A stretch of 64,000 nucleotides of DNA from Metellina segmentata (GCA_947359465.1 OX375873.1:93579978-93643977), one strand, 5' to 3'; counted from the first letter of the stretch, positions 37,132 to 48,738 are shown. The notes: generated by a model from the letters alone, not told the origin. Translations and numbers: made by a program.

Positions 37132-37950
37132 TGTTCATACCAAAAACTGAACTTCACCAAGATACAAAATTTGCGTGTAGGAAAGATAACTTATGTGAAA
37201 ATTCTGATTTCGATATTTTATTAAATCGCCATTTTAAATTATTTCTGGGAATAACAATATATGAAATGCTAAAATAATACTTGAATGTCTAAATTTGTTA
37301 TTTATTTATGCATCAAATGATTGTTCTGATAATTTTTGATGTAGTAAGCCTACTTTATAAAGCAGTATATTGAAATTGTATGCTTTGTCTGTATTCACTT
37401 GATTTGATACCACGATTTCACGTTTTAATGGGAGGTACTTAATTGGCGAATTTTATAAAAAGGAGCAGTTAAAAACTTTTAATACTCAAGATACAAACAT
37501 AAAGATTTCAAATGTGTGCGGAATCTTTTCATTTGGTAAAACTTTGAACCAGCCTCATAGCAGTTGCAAGTTTTTTTTTGTTAAAGAAATACATTGGTAT
37601 CAATTTAAAAACGGAAAAGAATCTGAAATTAATTGCAACGGAAGCTTAAGTCGATATACCGTTTTAAAAATTTAACATTCACAGTCGAAAAGAATACAAA
37701 AATCAAAGGTATCTTGCTAACACTAATTATCTGCTCTGTAAATTGATTACTTTAATCATTGCATAATTAAAACAAGCTTCCTACACTGTTTATTATTAAT
37801 GTACTTCCCATTGATCTTTGTGCTTAATTAGTTACGGATAAATTTTAAGCAGTGTTTATTTACTGCTTTATAATTAAACTAATTAATTTGTGAATTTTTA
37901 TTTTGTGATGTCTGTGCATTTGTAATAAAAGCACACTGTGTAGCTGTGCT
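37132..37950 (+). other. presumed 3' UTR of the ZP-domain gene
   Basis: AT-rich sequence directly after the TAA of the terminal exon, with no open frame and no recognisable repeat. The first AATAAA on this strand is about 790 bp downstream, which is taken as the likely transcript end. The extent is inferred, not observed. Confidence 0.45.
37924..37929 (+). promoter_or_regulatory. candidate poly(A) signal of the ZP gene
   Basis: Canonical AATAAA, followed within 20 bp by a GT-rich stretch (TGTGTAGCTGTG) typical of the downstream cleavage element. It is the first such hexamer after the stop codon. Confidence 0.5.
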
Positions 37951-38390
37951 ACAGTATTGTTTCCTATGGCAGCTATTTATATGTTGTTTTCATCGTGGGT
38001 CGTTTTTCCAAGTTTATGTGATCTGTTTCGATTTACTGTTTAGTTCGTGTTTGAAAATAATCTTAATGTATTTCATATCACTACTGATTTATTATGAATA
38101 GTTGAAGAGAGCACACTGAAAGGAAAGCCTTATTTTACACAACTGAAAAGCATGTGTGCATAATTTTACATCAGGAACGCAAAATAAAAAAAAATGTCAT
38201 TTGCAATATTTTTTTAATTTATGCTCTAACATCTTTATTACTTTAAACCCACAAAATTCCAGCAAAAAAAACTAGGAACATCAGAAATCTGTTTCTCATT
38301 GTTTTCTGTTTTAGATATTGTATTTTTATACACATTTTCCGTCTAGGCAGATGTAACCAAAGATGATATTTGATTCATGAATGCCATGAG
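37951..38390. other. AT-rich intergenic DNA
   Basis: Nothing recognised. Also blank: 38721-39774, 40056-40550, 40823-41255, 41788-42150 and 42297-42947. Confidence 0.45.
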
Positions 38391-38720
38391 GTCGGGGTAG
38401 CCCAGTTGATAGAGTCTTGAATTAGCAATCGAAGGGTTGCAAGTTCCTAACTCGATATCCAACCAAAGACCATAATGCACGCAGGGACTGGTGCACGTGC
38501 AATCTCCCGTAGCCTCAAATGTTCTTCCGTTGGTGCATTGTGAAAGTTTGAGGATTGGAGTGCCAGCTGAGGTGTTGACCTTGCCTTCTGGCTGGGTACA
38601 ACGAGATGCCCTCGGATCTATGGGACACTTCATAGTTCCCTTCGGAATTGATTCCGGAACGTCGTTAAATCCCGTTTTGTTTTTGAAGTACGATTTAAAT
38701 TCAACTACTTACCTAACAAC
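38391..38720 (+). mobile_element. SINE family A, full length with A box
   Basis: Head GGGGTAGCCCAGTTGATAGAG matches a tRNA A box and is followed by GGGTTGCAAGTTCC (decayed B box). Body GTGCATTGTGAAAGTTTGAG, TGAGGTGTTGACCTTG. The tail GTCGTTAAAT leads into ATTCAACTACTTACC, a terminus also seen at 3635-3650. Confidence 0.75.
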
Positions 38721-39774
38721 ATGTAAGCGAATTATATACATTCTAAAAAAGCCAACATATATTGGAGTTAGAAATTTTACGACATTTCAGGATTCAAGAC
38801 AGATTGATAAGATAGACTTCTTAAGGTAACTTCTTAAAGCAGCTGAACTTAAAAGATATGTTTATACATCTTTAACAAACGTCGTAGGTTATATTAAATA
38901 CGTACATAACAAGTATCCAAATTGTTTTAAATCGATATTAGCAATTTTATCTTATATTATTGCGTTGTATTTTGTAATTCGTAAAGTGTTAACAAATATT
39001 TAGTTTTTTCAGAGCTTTTATTTATTTGTTAATATTTTTAAAAGGCGTGGTCAATCAAAATTTGCCTCTATTTTTAATAGCTTCATAAATACAGCAATGG
39101 TCTGATCCCTCGATGTTTTTGAGGTTTTACTCTATAAAGATTTGAATGGTGTATAAACAATTTGTGATAAAATGGAAAGCTCGATAAATTTCTACTGATG
39201 ATGGTTACTTCAAATTTATCATTTTTATATGCACATTCATCGTACAGTTTCATCAGTCAGATTTAGCAAAATTTTACAATTTCCATATTACAAAATTATT
39301 ATGTGAACAATGCAATACCAACTGTATTAACTGATTGTTAAAAAAAAAAATGTTCGTGTAAGTTGTTCAACAAATCTGAATTGTGTTCCGTATTTTTATT
39401 CAAATTCCGTTGCATAGTATACATTTATTATTTATTTCATAAAAATGTGTACTGATCAATTTGTCTTCGTGTTTTTTGTAAAATTAGTTTCTTGCAACCA
39501 AGAAAATGATGAATGAGTTTTATTTATATATCGGACGATGTGATTGGTGGAGGTGTGGTGTTTTCTTCAAACAACTATGTATTTTTGTACTTTTCTAGCA
39601 AAATAATAAAGTGTGTATTATTACACGATTTACCCTTGCTTCAATTCTCATTTTAGGAACTAGAAATTACCTACTACAAATCGGCATAGCTAGGTTACTT
39701 TTCATTCATTATAATTACGTTACATCATAATTCGAAAATGGAAAATGGTAAAGCTGGAATTGGTAATTGGAAAA

Positions 39775-40055
39775 TAGCCCAAGTGGTAAAGTAACGGTTT
39801 AGTAAACGGAGGATGAGAAGGTTCGAAACTAGGTTCAACCAAAGACCTTCGTGTACGTGGGGTCTGGTGCACTTCAAATCTGCCGTGGCATCAAATGTTA
39901 TCACGTTGGCTTGGTGTGGAAGTTTGAAGAATGGGATGTTGACCATGTCATCTGAATGTGTTTCAAAATTACTTGGTGTTCTCGGAGCCTTCTATTCGTG
40001 AATGATCCATACCGTCACCAATATCCCATTGTGTTGCTCCAGAATGACGTTACTG
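39775..40055 (+). mobile_element. SINE family A, near full length
   Basis: Head AGCCCAAGTGGTAAAGTAACG with AAGGTTCGAAACTAGG (A and B boxes). Body GGTCTGGTGCACTTCAAATC, GCTTGGTGTGGAAGTTTG. Tail CCCATTGTGTTGCTCCAG followed by TGACGTTA. Confidence 0.76.
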
Positions 40056-40574
40056 TATTATTAAAAGAGAACTGATCAACTGTAGAAAAGAAAACATAAT
40101 TTCTCAAAAATAAAATTCAAAATACTAACATTTTCTATTATACAATATATTGTACTGGTATTTATTCATTTAAGTGTCGGTGCGTAAGACATTTGCTTTC
40201 ATGATTTCCACAATCTTGCACAGATGTTCCACAGGTACCTTTCTGGGTTCAAGTTCACATTTTGTTCAGGTCCCTCAGTTATGGGAATCATGCCTGCCAT
40301 TTTACATAGTTTCTTGCAATAAACAATTGGTTCACAATCTGTGTACCTAAGTGTCCTATGCGTCATGTAAAAGTTATCGGAATACTAACGGATTTATGTA
40401 GTTTACTAGGACCTAGACAATGAATGGAATGAAAAGTTTTGTTTGTCAAATACAAAAATGTTGAAGAGTACTTATAATGCAAATCTACTGGGAGATCTTT
40501 CAACGAAGTGGTGATTCATTGGTACATAGCGAAAAGACTAAAAAGGTGCTTAACCCCCCCCCCCCCTCCTCCCA

Positions 40575-40822
40575 AGTGGGTTCGACGAGATATCTCGTCC
40601 AAACTTTTTCCAACTTCGCTGATAATGAGGGTATTTTATCAATATATTGCCAATATTGTGATGATGACGAGATGAAGATATGATCAATTTTCTTGCGGTG
40701 ACGAGAGACGACGAGAACTTGATGAATGAGATATCTCGTTTATCAAGTCAACCACCAAGAAATCATAGGTGAGTTTTGGAAATGACGAGAAATCTCGTCG
40801 AAACAACCACCAGGAAGGTTAG
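40575..40822 (+). repeat. palindromic interspersed element, well preserved
   Basis: Starts AGTGGGTTCGACGAGATATC with the perfect palindrome at 40584-40599. Ends AATCTCGTCGAAACAACCACCAGGAAGG, whose inverse resembles the start, so the ends form inverted repeats around several internal copies. A C13 run (40554-40566) lies just upstream. Confidence 0.78.
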
Positions 40823-41255
40823 TTGAAGAAAATCTAGGCCATCACTCATCTCCACTCTTTTTTAGTCTTTCCAAAATTACATGAACGTTTTACGGCTGAA
40901 TTGCATGATTCTGTGTAGGTATTGTAGTCTGACCATTGCGATCATTTGACGGCATTAATCGTCAATAACGGATGAAGGTCGACTTTTAAATTATTTATCC
41001 TAGGCGATTCCTGAATCGAAGAGGTGTCAGTGGCAAGCTTATAATGATATCTGGCTCCAAATGTCGACGCTGTGAAGTAAGCATTGTATGATTCATTCAG
41101 ACTGTCAAGTTCGTCCCAGAATTCGGATAGCAGGTGATTTTAGATAACGTCTGGTTAAAATGTAACCAGGGCATACCCATTACAGCCCAGTTACCCTATG
41201 CTGGTTCATTACTTTATCCAAAGTCTGCCCTGGGCAATGAGATCATTATTCTTCT

Positions 41256-41462
41256 AAGTGGTTCCTACGATATATATCGCCCATCCAGACCAATTTTGTT
41301 GATGACGAAATATCTCGTAAATTAATATCTTACCAGTTTTGCTAATAACGAGATATTTCGACATCCAAATAGAGCCGTTCCTTTGATGATGACAAAATCA
41401 AGATCTGGTCAGTTTTTCTAATGACGATACACTTCTTGAAGACAACCAACAGGAGAGTTAGT
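41256..41462 (+). repeat. palindromic interspersed element
   Basis: Starts AGTGGTTCCTACGATATATATCG and carries four degenerate palindromes (for example GATGACGAAATATCTCGT) and AAGATCTGGTCAGTTTTTC. Ends AAGACAACCAACAGGAGAG. Same start, core and end as the copy at 40575, about 430 bp away. Confidence 0.75.
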
Positions 41463-41574
41463 TACCCTATGGAGACCCGCAATCTAGTTGCACTGTGCTA
41501 TTTCCCAGTGCTAGTTAATTGTTGCTCACAATACGTTTTGCTGTTGCAAATTTAAAATCGAAGCATTACCCTGT

Positions 41575-41787
41575 TGCTCAGAGGGTTTGGACTCTGAGGT
41601 AGCAATCTACGAGTTGCAGCTGACGCCGATTCAATTCCATTAACTTATTCTGAGCATATTTCTCTCTTCTGGGTCAGAAAATTTTGTATTGTATGTTTGG
41701 CCATTACTTGATGTTTTCTGACTAGTATTTGGCACAGTTTGGCAAATTTTGATCCTTGCATTATAAAACCTATACCAACCAAACATG
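41575..41787 (+). mobile_element. tRNA-derived SINE, family B
   Basis: Head CTGTTGCTCAGAGGGTTTGG (A-box like) and GCCGATTCAATTCC (B-box like), then TTTGGCCATTACTTGATG and 3' end CCTTGCATTATAAAACCTA. Confidence 0.62.
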
Positions 41788-42150
41788 TATCGATCTTTCG
41801 ATTCACGTAAAGAGAATGACTGGACCTTCTACCAATTTCAAACTCTCAAAACATCACCTTGTGTACCATACATTATAACTTGAGGCGTACAAAAGTAAAA
41901 AAAATAAAAGCTAAACAAAGGACAAAATAAAATGGTCTCGAGAAAGGAGATTTTCAAATTAGGCGTGAGCCTTCAAGAATCCGATTCAAATCACCATAAC
42001 GGTTTATTTAGTGAAAGTTTCATTGATTCTCTCATAACATTACCTTATGTACCATAAAATATGCCTCGAGTCTGGATAAGGCTGTTGAAAAACAAATTAA
42101 ACAATTAAATTTTAAGATTGATACTTAGAACATGGTTAAAATGCAACGCA

Positions 42151-42296
42151 TATAGTTAAAAAATACGATCATAGATTATAATATATTATTATAGCAGAAA
42201 CAAATGCTTAAGAAATACAGTGAGTATAGTTAAAATGCGATCATAGATTATAATATATTATTCTTGCAGGAAATAATGCTAGGAAATCCGTTTAGA
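42151..42296. repeat. direct repeat of about 72 bp, two copies
   Basis: ATAGTTAAAATGCGATCATAG then ATTATAATATATTATT occurs twice in tandem with small differences. Confidence 0.75.
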
Positions 42297-43403
42297 CTAA
42301 AAGATAAATTATAAGCAATTTGTGAGATACACACACACATGATAAGGTAACCAAAATCAAGAAACATGAAAGAATCGGTGCTTCATATTTCTATAAAAAC
42401 TCCAGTAGATGGTAAAGATGTTGATATACAAAGAAAGAAAAATTATTCTATGCGAAAAATATGTTTTTTGATTTTATTACAAAAGGAAACAAAAATGAAG
42501 GATATATTGCTGGATATTTCTTGGAACTTGAGTATATTTTTTGCTGGTACTAAGGTCTTCATATTCCAATTAAATTGTCAATTCGTAGTCTACGTAGGAA
42601 AAGAAAATTATGCCAGCGTGATTTACTCGTTACTCTGATTTTTGCAATATTGAAATATCTTTTTTAAACTTATGAGAAAATTAACGTATGGTTTGTTACA
42701 TGGTTTACTGAAAACTCTTTCAAATAATTATACTTTTTACTCTTCTTATATCATGCATTTTAAAAATACATTTGACAGCTACTGTTTGGGTATGAATTAC
42801 GAATACTTTTATCTATCAAACTGTTATATATTTCTTATGTTTTTGTCACGAGTTTTTGTTTAAAACCATGAGTTTTTGCGAGAATCTGTCTTTTCATTGA
42901 GTAACGTAATTTAACATTTTACTTACGTCTATCCATATCATCTTTTACAGGGTTCATACAGAATTTTGAATACAAAAATTAAGGAGTATCTAAGGAGTAT
43001 TTAATGAGTTGTCTCAAAATTTTTAAGGAGTCATAGAATATAAAAATTAAGGAGTATGTAAGGAGTATTTAACGAGTTCTTTCGAAATTTTTAAGGACTC
43101 TTAGAAAGTTTATACACACATTTTCAAGTGTGAAAAATAAAAATGTTTCATCACTTTTAAAAACTTAGTTCCACTTAATACTACATTACTAATTACTCAA
43201 AACAATAAAATTATACTTTGATATTTCAACTCAACACAAGTTCCTTTCCCCCCTGCTTGCTGGAGCTGTTTTATCTAGGATCCTGCTGTAAGCAGTTCTT
43301 ATGCAGTGAAATCTCAGTATAACGTTTCTCAGTTTAAAGTACACATTTCTCTCAAATCCCAGCTAAAACTCACAATAATAGAAATCCAAGCATATTTTTT
43401 TTT

Positions 43404-43500
43404 AATTTAAAGTATTTTTCAAAATAAAATATCAATTTAAAGTATTTTTCAAAATAAAATATCAATTTAAAGTATTTTTCAAAATAAAATATCAATTAAA
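43404..43500. repeat. 30-bp tandem repeat, three copies
   Basis: Three identical 30-bp copies starting AATTTAAAGTATTTTTC, ending 43493, then a partial fourth. Inside the hAT-like element. Confidence 0.92.
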
Positions 43501-43869
43501 TATTTTTAGGATGAAGTTATACACTACAAAGTCCCAAATCCGGAATTGTCCAAAATCTGGTCGTTTTGGGAACTGGCTTTTTTTTTTCACTCTTTTTTAC
43601 ATCGTTTTGACAATTTGTTAAGAACAAGAAGTTAAACCTGGACCTAATTGATGAAATAACGCAAAATAACGGACATGTTCAAAGAAACTACCACACACAA
43701 AAATTAGAACATTTGCAAGTAAAATGTGTTGCATTTTTTCAAAAGTTTTTTTTTTTTGTAAATTATTCCTATTTATGTATGTGCTATTTTACTATTGCAA
43801 ATCCAAAATTTGCGGCGGTGGTTTTCTTTAAGGTTTTTTTTGACACACACACACACGGCAAATAGTCAG

Positions 43870-44185
43870 AAATCCAGAGCAAAATATGGAAAAGTGCAAA
43901 AAAGTCCAAAATTCGGAAAAATCCAAAAAATTTAAAAATAAAAAATCCAAAATATAAAAAAGTTCAAAATCCGGAAAAGTTCAAAATTCGGATAAGTTCA
44001 AAATGCGGAAAAGTTCGAAATTCGAAAAAGTTTGAAATTCGGAAAAGTTTGAAATTCGGAAAAGTTCGAAATTTGGAAAAGTTCAAAATCAGAAAAAATT
44101 CAAAACCCGGAAAAGTTCGAAATTCGAAAATATCAAGTTCGAAATGCAAAAAAGTTTGAAATGCGGAAAAATTCGAAATACGGGA
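43870..44185. repeat. minisatellite of about 16-17-bp units
   Basis: Roughly 17 degenerate tandem units like GGAAAAGTTCGAAATTC, with variants CAAAATCC and CAAAATGC. On the minus strand it stays open as a Phe/Glu/Arg-rich frame, an artefact of the unit length. Confidence 0.88.
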
Positions 44186-44640
44186 CTTTACTGTGCTGAG
44201 ATTTTTTATTGTAACCTACAAGTAAATACAAACGACAGATTTCAGACAGAAATGAATGAAATGCGCAATTATTTTTGTTATAAATGAATAGGTAAATTAT
44301 TTTTTAACTTCAAATATTCTCAAGTATGAAATAATCCACTTCGATTATAACAGATTACGATTTTCAATACATTCTCAATGCTACTCTTATATGGAGATTT
44401 AATGTTGAATTCAATTCAAAATAAATGAAATGCGATAATATTTTGTCTACTTAATAAGTGAACAATCGCTTTCGCTAAAGAAATTCAAGAATTTGTAATA
44501 ATCAACTTCGATGATAACAGATGGCGATTTTTAATACGTTCGTAACGCTCCTTCAATATTTAACGATCACTAATTACGATCTGTCAGCGACTGACATTCT
44601 AGAAGGGGGTCCTCCTTTTGTTCGACCCTATTGACCGTCA

Positions 44641-44740
44641 GTCGTAAATGCCACTCAAGGCTCTATCGCAGAAGTTAAGTAATTAGGTAAGAGGGGTCGG
44701 ACATGCATGTGGCCGTGATTCGCTACAGGGTGCCTTACTG
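44641..44740 (+). other. possible 5S rRNA-derived sequence
   Basis: GAAGTTAAG (44671-44679) and GGGTGCC (44728-44734) are separated by 48 bases, almost the 49 expected in 5S rRNA, and ATG...GTGA-like matches lie between. The 5' part (CGTAAATGCCAC) only loosely resembles 5S and is shortened. Could be a pseudogene, a 5S-derived SINE head, or chance. Confidence 0.3.
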
Positions 44741-46499
44741 ATGATAGCCTTTTCTCATGAGAAAATTTCAGACTTGCTGCCAATACACCGCGAGCAACGT
44801 TAAGTATCCTGTTCCAATTGAAACGGTACGTTTTGGAACCCATTATTTCGGTGGAACGTAGCGCATTTCGAAATTGAAACGGCGGGGGAAAAATTAAGGA
44901 GTTTTTAAGGAGTAGCACATAAAAATAAGGAGTTTTAAGAGTGCTTAAAAACTAAAATCTATTTTAAGGAGTTCTTAAGGAGTTTTTAAGGAGCGTGCGA
45001 ACCCTGTAATTTAGTTTTCTTTGAATTTTATCTTCTGATTTTATGTGCTCAGAAATTATGGAGGAAAATAATAATTAAAGAAAATATTACTTGATAAGTT
45101 CTATCAATGTGAAACCTACCTATTCATACCGCACTGTAACTGAATGGGCCGAGGAATACAAAAATAAATTGTATGATTTTTTTAAATTTAAAACCGATGT
45201 TTCTCAAAATGAAACTTGAATATTAATTTTAACCCATTGATGCTTAGCGTCTCTTTTTAGAGACGCTTGAAAAAAAGAGCCTCACCTTCACATAAATGCA
45301 GCTTTCAACTTAAAAATAATGAAGAAGCATTTCTAAAAATTTATTTTAATTATATTCAATAGATGACAGCATTTGATGGTAGTAAAGTTGGCGATGTGGG
45401 CTTTCTATTTTCATTTTCCAAGCGAAACGCAACTGTTGAATGTCGAATCAAAAGAGGTAAGATTTTTCCCATCATTTATAAATCAATTGATCTGTATTTG
45501 ATAAATGTGGTACTAAATGCAATTCTTTATTTTACGAGTTTTTTTTAATTTTATACCTTTTAACCCTTTTTTGCATAATGGTGGAAATTTCCATCATGAC
45601 ATTGAATGCCCGAAAATTATATAAAAGAACAAGTTCACTTTAAGTTGATCGTGTCTGGATACCTTTTTAATGTCTATTGCATAAAAAAAAACATAGCTGA
45701 CAAAAATAAGCAAGTGTCACTATCAGTAAAACGAGCTTGAAGTTGTCATTCCGCTGTTTGTTGTAGTTGCAATAAACGTATGATTTCGTTTTTAATTTTG
45801 TTTTATTATATTTGAGTTTCTATTGTTAAAAAAGTGAAAATGAGTGGAAGAAAGGTTTGTAACATGTGTTTCTGTTATTTTTAGAGCAATTTCTGAAAAA
45901 GTTTGCGTTTAATTAAAAAAATACCACATGATACCATCATATTGTTTTTTGCTAAATTTATACTATGAATATATGCTAAGATTTTTTTAAACCATTTTTC
46001 CTTTAATTTTGAACATGAATTATATCACCTTGATTTATTTCACCAATAAAGAAAAAATCATGCAAAGAAGGGTTAAAATTTTGATGATGTTTTTAGCATT
46101 TTAGAAACGTCTCTAAAAAACGGACGCTAATGGCACGCATATTTGCCATGCACAAACATGAGGAAGATCCTGGTGTTTCTTATCAGAGTTAAACATTTTG
46201 TTGTAAACCACCATTAGACCGCTTTCGCAAAACTTAACTTTTGTTCTTCTTTGGATTTTTTAAGAAATTAAATAAATTACTGTATAATTCCGTTAGTTAA
46301 TGAAATTTTGGAATTGTCTAAGTTCCTTGACAGTCGCTTTCCCAGTGGGTATTCTATTTTGCCTCATAGACGTCTTTACTGGTCTGCTAAAATTGATGTC
46401 AACATTACTGCAATAAGTTCTGTACTGTGCAGAAATTGATTTGAACAAATAATACAGAACTTCCATATGCTTGCAACCCTAGAACCAGCAACTATCGAT

Positions 46500-46850
46500 T
46501 GATGAAAGCATGTTGCCGAACTATGTCCGTCACAGCTGCAAACATGGGGCAGGAACTGTAAATATTGTTGAAAAATTAAGTATGGGATGTTCTACTGTCA
46601 TGGATCTCACTTCATAACTATCTGAACATTCCAACATTGACTTACACAGTGACAATTTATTCACTTCTGCACTAATTGATTATTTGTCCAATAAAGGATT
46701 TAATGGGACTGGGACAGTGCGTCTCTATCGGACTGACAAATGCCCAATAAGCGACGTTTCATCTTTTAAAAACATACCATAGGTTGATAATAAGTTGAAC
46801 CTTTGATAATAAGTACATATATTTTATATCTCATATATTACATATCTTAT

Positions 46851-46916
<66 letters not shown>

Positions 46917-47510
46917 AACATACCTTTGATAATAAGTACGATGACCAGCAAGACAACGTAATCCTAGTTATATGGAACTACAAAAATGTTGTAACAATAG
47001 CTTGAAATGTACATGGTGTTTACCCATTGGTAAAAGCTAAATGGTGGTCAAACACAGAGGGAAAAAATTGAAATTGATCGACTGAATTTAAATCAAAAAT
47101 ATAATTATTGCATGGGGGTACTGACAGAATGGATCAGAACATTGGAGATTACAATTGTTTATCCAGAATAAGAAATGGTGGTGAACTCTTCCTATTTGAA
47201 TTTGAAGCTGCATGCATAATAAGTGGCAGTTATATCGTCTTTGTGCATCATCAAATACAAGCACTTTCTCCAATTCCTAAGAGAGATATGTTTGGCCTAT
47301 TTCAAGAAATATACTACAGAAGGGAAGTTAAAACCGGGAAGACTTTTAGAGAAACCAAAGACCTTAAAATCCAGAGTATCAAATGTCATTAGATACGACA
47401 GGGGAAAGCATTGTGTAATTGTTAATAGAACTCAAGTGAGATGCGCCAATTGCGGAAATAAATCAAGTGCATGGTGGGTTTACATGACACATGCTATGTA
47501 GAATTTCATA
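46500..47510 (+). pseudogene. decayed piggyBac transposase
   Basis: Fragments of the DDD transposase appear in order but in different frames. They include DNLFTSALIDYL with GFNGTGTVRLYRT (about 46650-46740), a VHGVYPLVKAKWWS-like stretch (about 47010), YNYCMGGTDRMDQNI (about 47100-47140) containing the conserved third catalytic Asp block, and a C-terminal piece RGKHCVIVNRTQVRCANCG (about 47400-47455) matching the start of the Cys-rich terminal domain. The domain breaks off: the next expected cysteines are not in frame. A (TA)n tract with an 18-bp flanking duplication interrupts it at 46799-46939. Stops and frameshifts mean it is not functional. The N-terminal part (45360-46450) is too decayed for me to follow. 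Confidence 0.85.
46853..46914. repeat. (TA)n microsatellite inside piggyBac
   Basis: About 31 TA units, flanked by an 18-bp direct duplication of ACCTTTGATAATAAGTAC (46799-46816 and 46922-46939). Confidence 0.97.
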
Positions 47511-47825
47511 CCAAACAATACAAAAAAAACTGCCATATTTACTGGCATTTTTAGTGTCTTTAAATGCTTTATTAGCCATGCTTTAACCAAAAAATAATAA
47601 TTTTTATAAAAATAAACATCGTTCTTAAAAAATATTTAATGCGGAAAATTATGTACCCTTTGGTGCCTAGCTTCCCTTTTTAGGGACGTTTGAGTTTTTG
47701 TCAGTAAAAATCTTAATTTTTAGTTTGGATTTTTTTTTAATATTTTTTCTAGTTTATCTCACGATATTTATTTACAGTATACGAAATATCTTCGGGGAAA
47801 AAAATGTCAGGCATCAATGGGTTAA

Positions 47826-48667
47826 CTAATTATCTTAGAACACAACTGAATATTTTATGACAAATGAATACTCATTTAGAGCCTAATTAAGTACACAGTA
47901 TAATTATTTAACCCTTTTGTTAATATGTGTAATTTTAATAAAGGTATCAGTAAAATTACACCATTTACCAAATGAAATTGGATACCACCCAAGAAGATTG
48001 TTTTGTCAGAATGAAACTTAGCACATGTATAAAGTACATAAATAGATTTAAAAAAATGTTGAATTTTATTACACTAGTAGATTAGTAAGTTCTAAGAGCC
48101 ACTCAGGCCGTGATGCATGACCACTCATGGGATGGATTAGAGTCAAACCAAATCACTCTGTTATTCTGTCACAAATTATGTTAAGTGTTCTGTAAATGTC
48201 GCTCCTAGAACCCTTATATTCCGAAAGTGAAGCAATTGACTGTCCAGTATATATCAAACATGTTCATAGGGATATGTGGATCTCAGGCTAAAGAAGGGTT
48301 TGAACATCAAGGAAGCACTCTTGTGGAAAACGAATTTATTAAATTATTGTTTAAATTATCTTTTCTCCAAATGATATGCAGTTTTAAATCGATTCGCTAT
48401 TGCACTTTTTTCAGAACTCAGGGATCCAGTATCTAAATAAAAACTACGCACCTGTTTAAAATGATTGATGATGTTTCTTGACTATATTGATTACAGCTTT
48501 AAATACAAGCCAATACATAATTTGAAACTTTTAAAAAATACATAGGTTTTACTAATCTTAATTGCTTTTAATGGAATTTTTCATCACAATTTGAAATAAA
48601 TATTTGAATAATGACGTATGTGTAATTGCACTTTTTATCTTAATTTTAACTCTAATTTAAAAATTAC
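47826..48667. other. AT-rich intergenic DNA
   Basis: No gene or known repeat seen between the piggyBac and the SINE tail next to the Tc1. Confidence 0.45.
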
Positions 48668-48720
48668 TTTCGAACCGTCACCAGTAACCCGTTATGTTGC
48701 TCTAGTGTAACGGTAACTAT
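48668..48720 (+). mobile_element. SINE family A, tail fragment
   Basis: Only the terminal 50 bp: ACCGTCACCAGTAACCCG, TTATGTTGCTCTAGTGTAAC. Lies just left of the Tc1 end at 48739. Confidence 0.6.
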
Positions 48721-48738
48721 TCAAATACGTAGCTACTA

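Larger units (their letters stand above)
42948..45006. mobile_element. hAT-like non-autonomous element
   Basis: Starts CAGGGTTCATAC and ends with the inverse of CAGGGTTCGCACGC, ends typical of a common hAT group. AAGGAGT words are repeated near both ends (42980-43090 and 44890-44998). The 8-bp flanks do not clearly match (ATCTTTTA and TAATTTAG), so target duplication is unproven. No transposase is recognisable. The inside holds a 30-bp tandem repeat, a minisatellite and a 5S-like stretch. Confidence 0.5.
45233..47821 (+). mobile_element. piggyBac-family transposon with TTAA duplication
   Basis: The element starts CCCATTGATGC after TTAA (45229-45232) and ends with the inverse GCATCAATGGG followed by TTAA (47822-47825). 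TTAA duplication and CCC-type ends are diagnostic of piggyBac. Next to the left end is a hairpin, AGCGTCTC-TTTTT-GAGACGCT-like (about 45243-45265); a related one (TCCCTTTTTAGGGA) sits near the right end. Length is about 2.6 kb, normal for the family, and the inside carries a decayed transposase with a (TA)n tract inserted. Confidence 0.88.

Noticed and set aside
38391..38480. tRNA-like A box and partial B box as a tRNA gene
   Set aside because: The head is part of a SINE family A copy and cannot fold into a complete tRNA with intact B box.
43964..44149. Minus-strand frame with Phe-Glu-Phe-Arg repeats
   Set aside because: Artefact of the 16-17-bp minisatellite.
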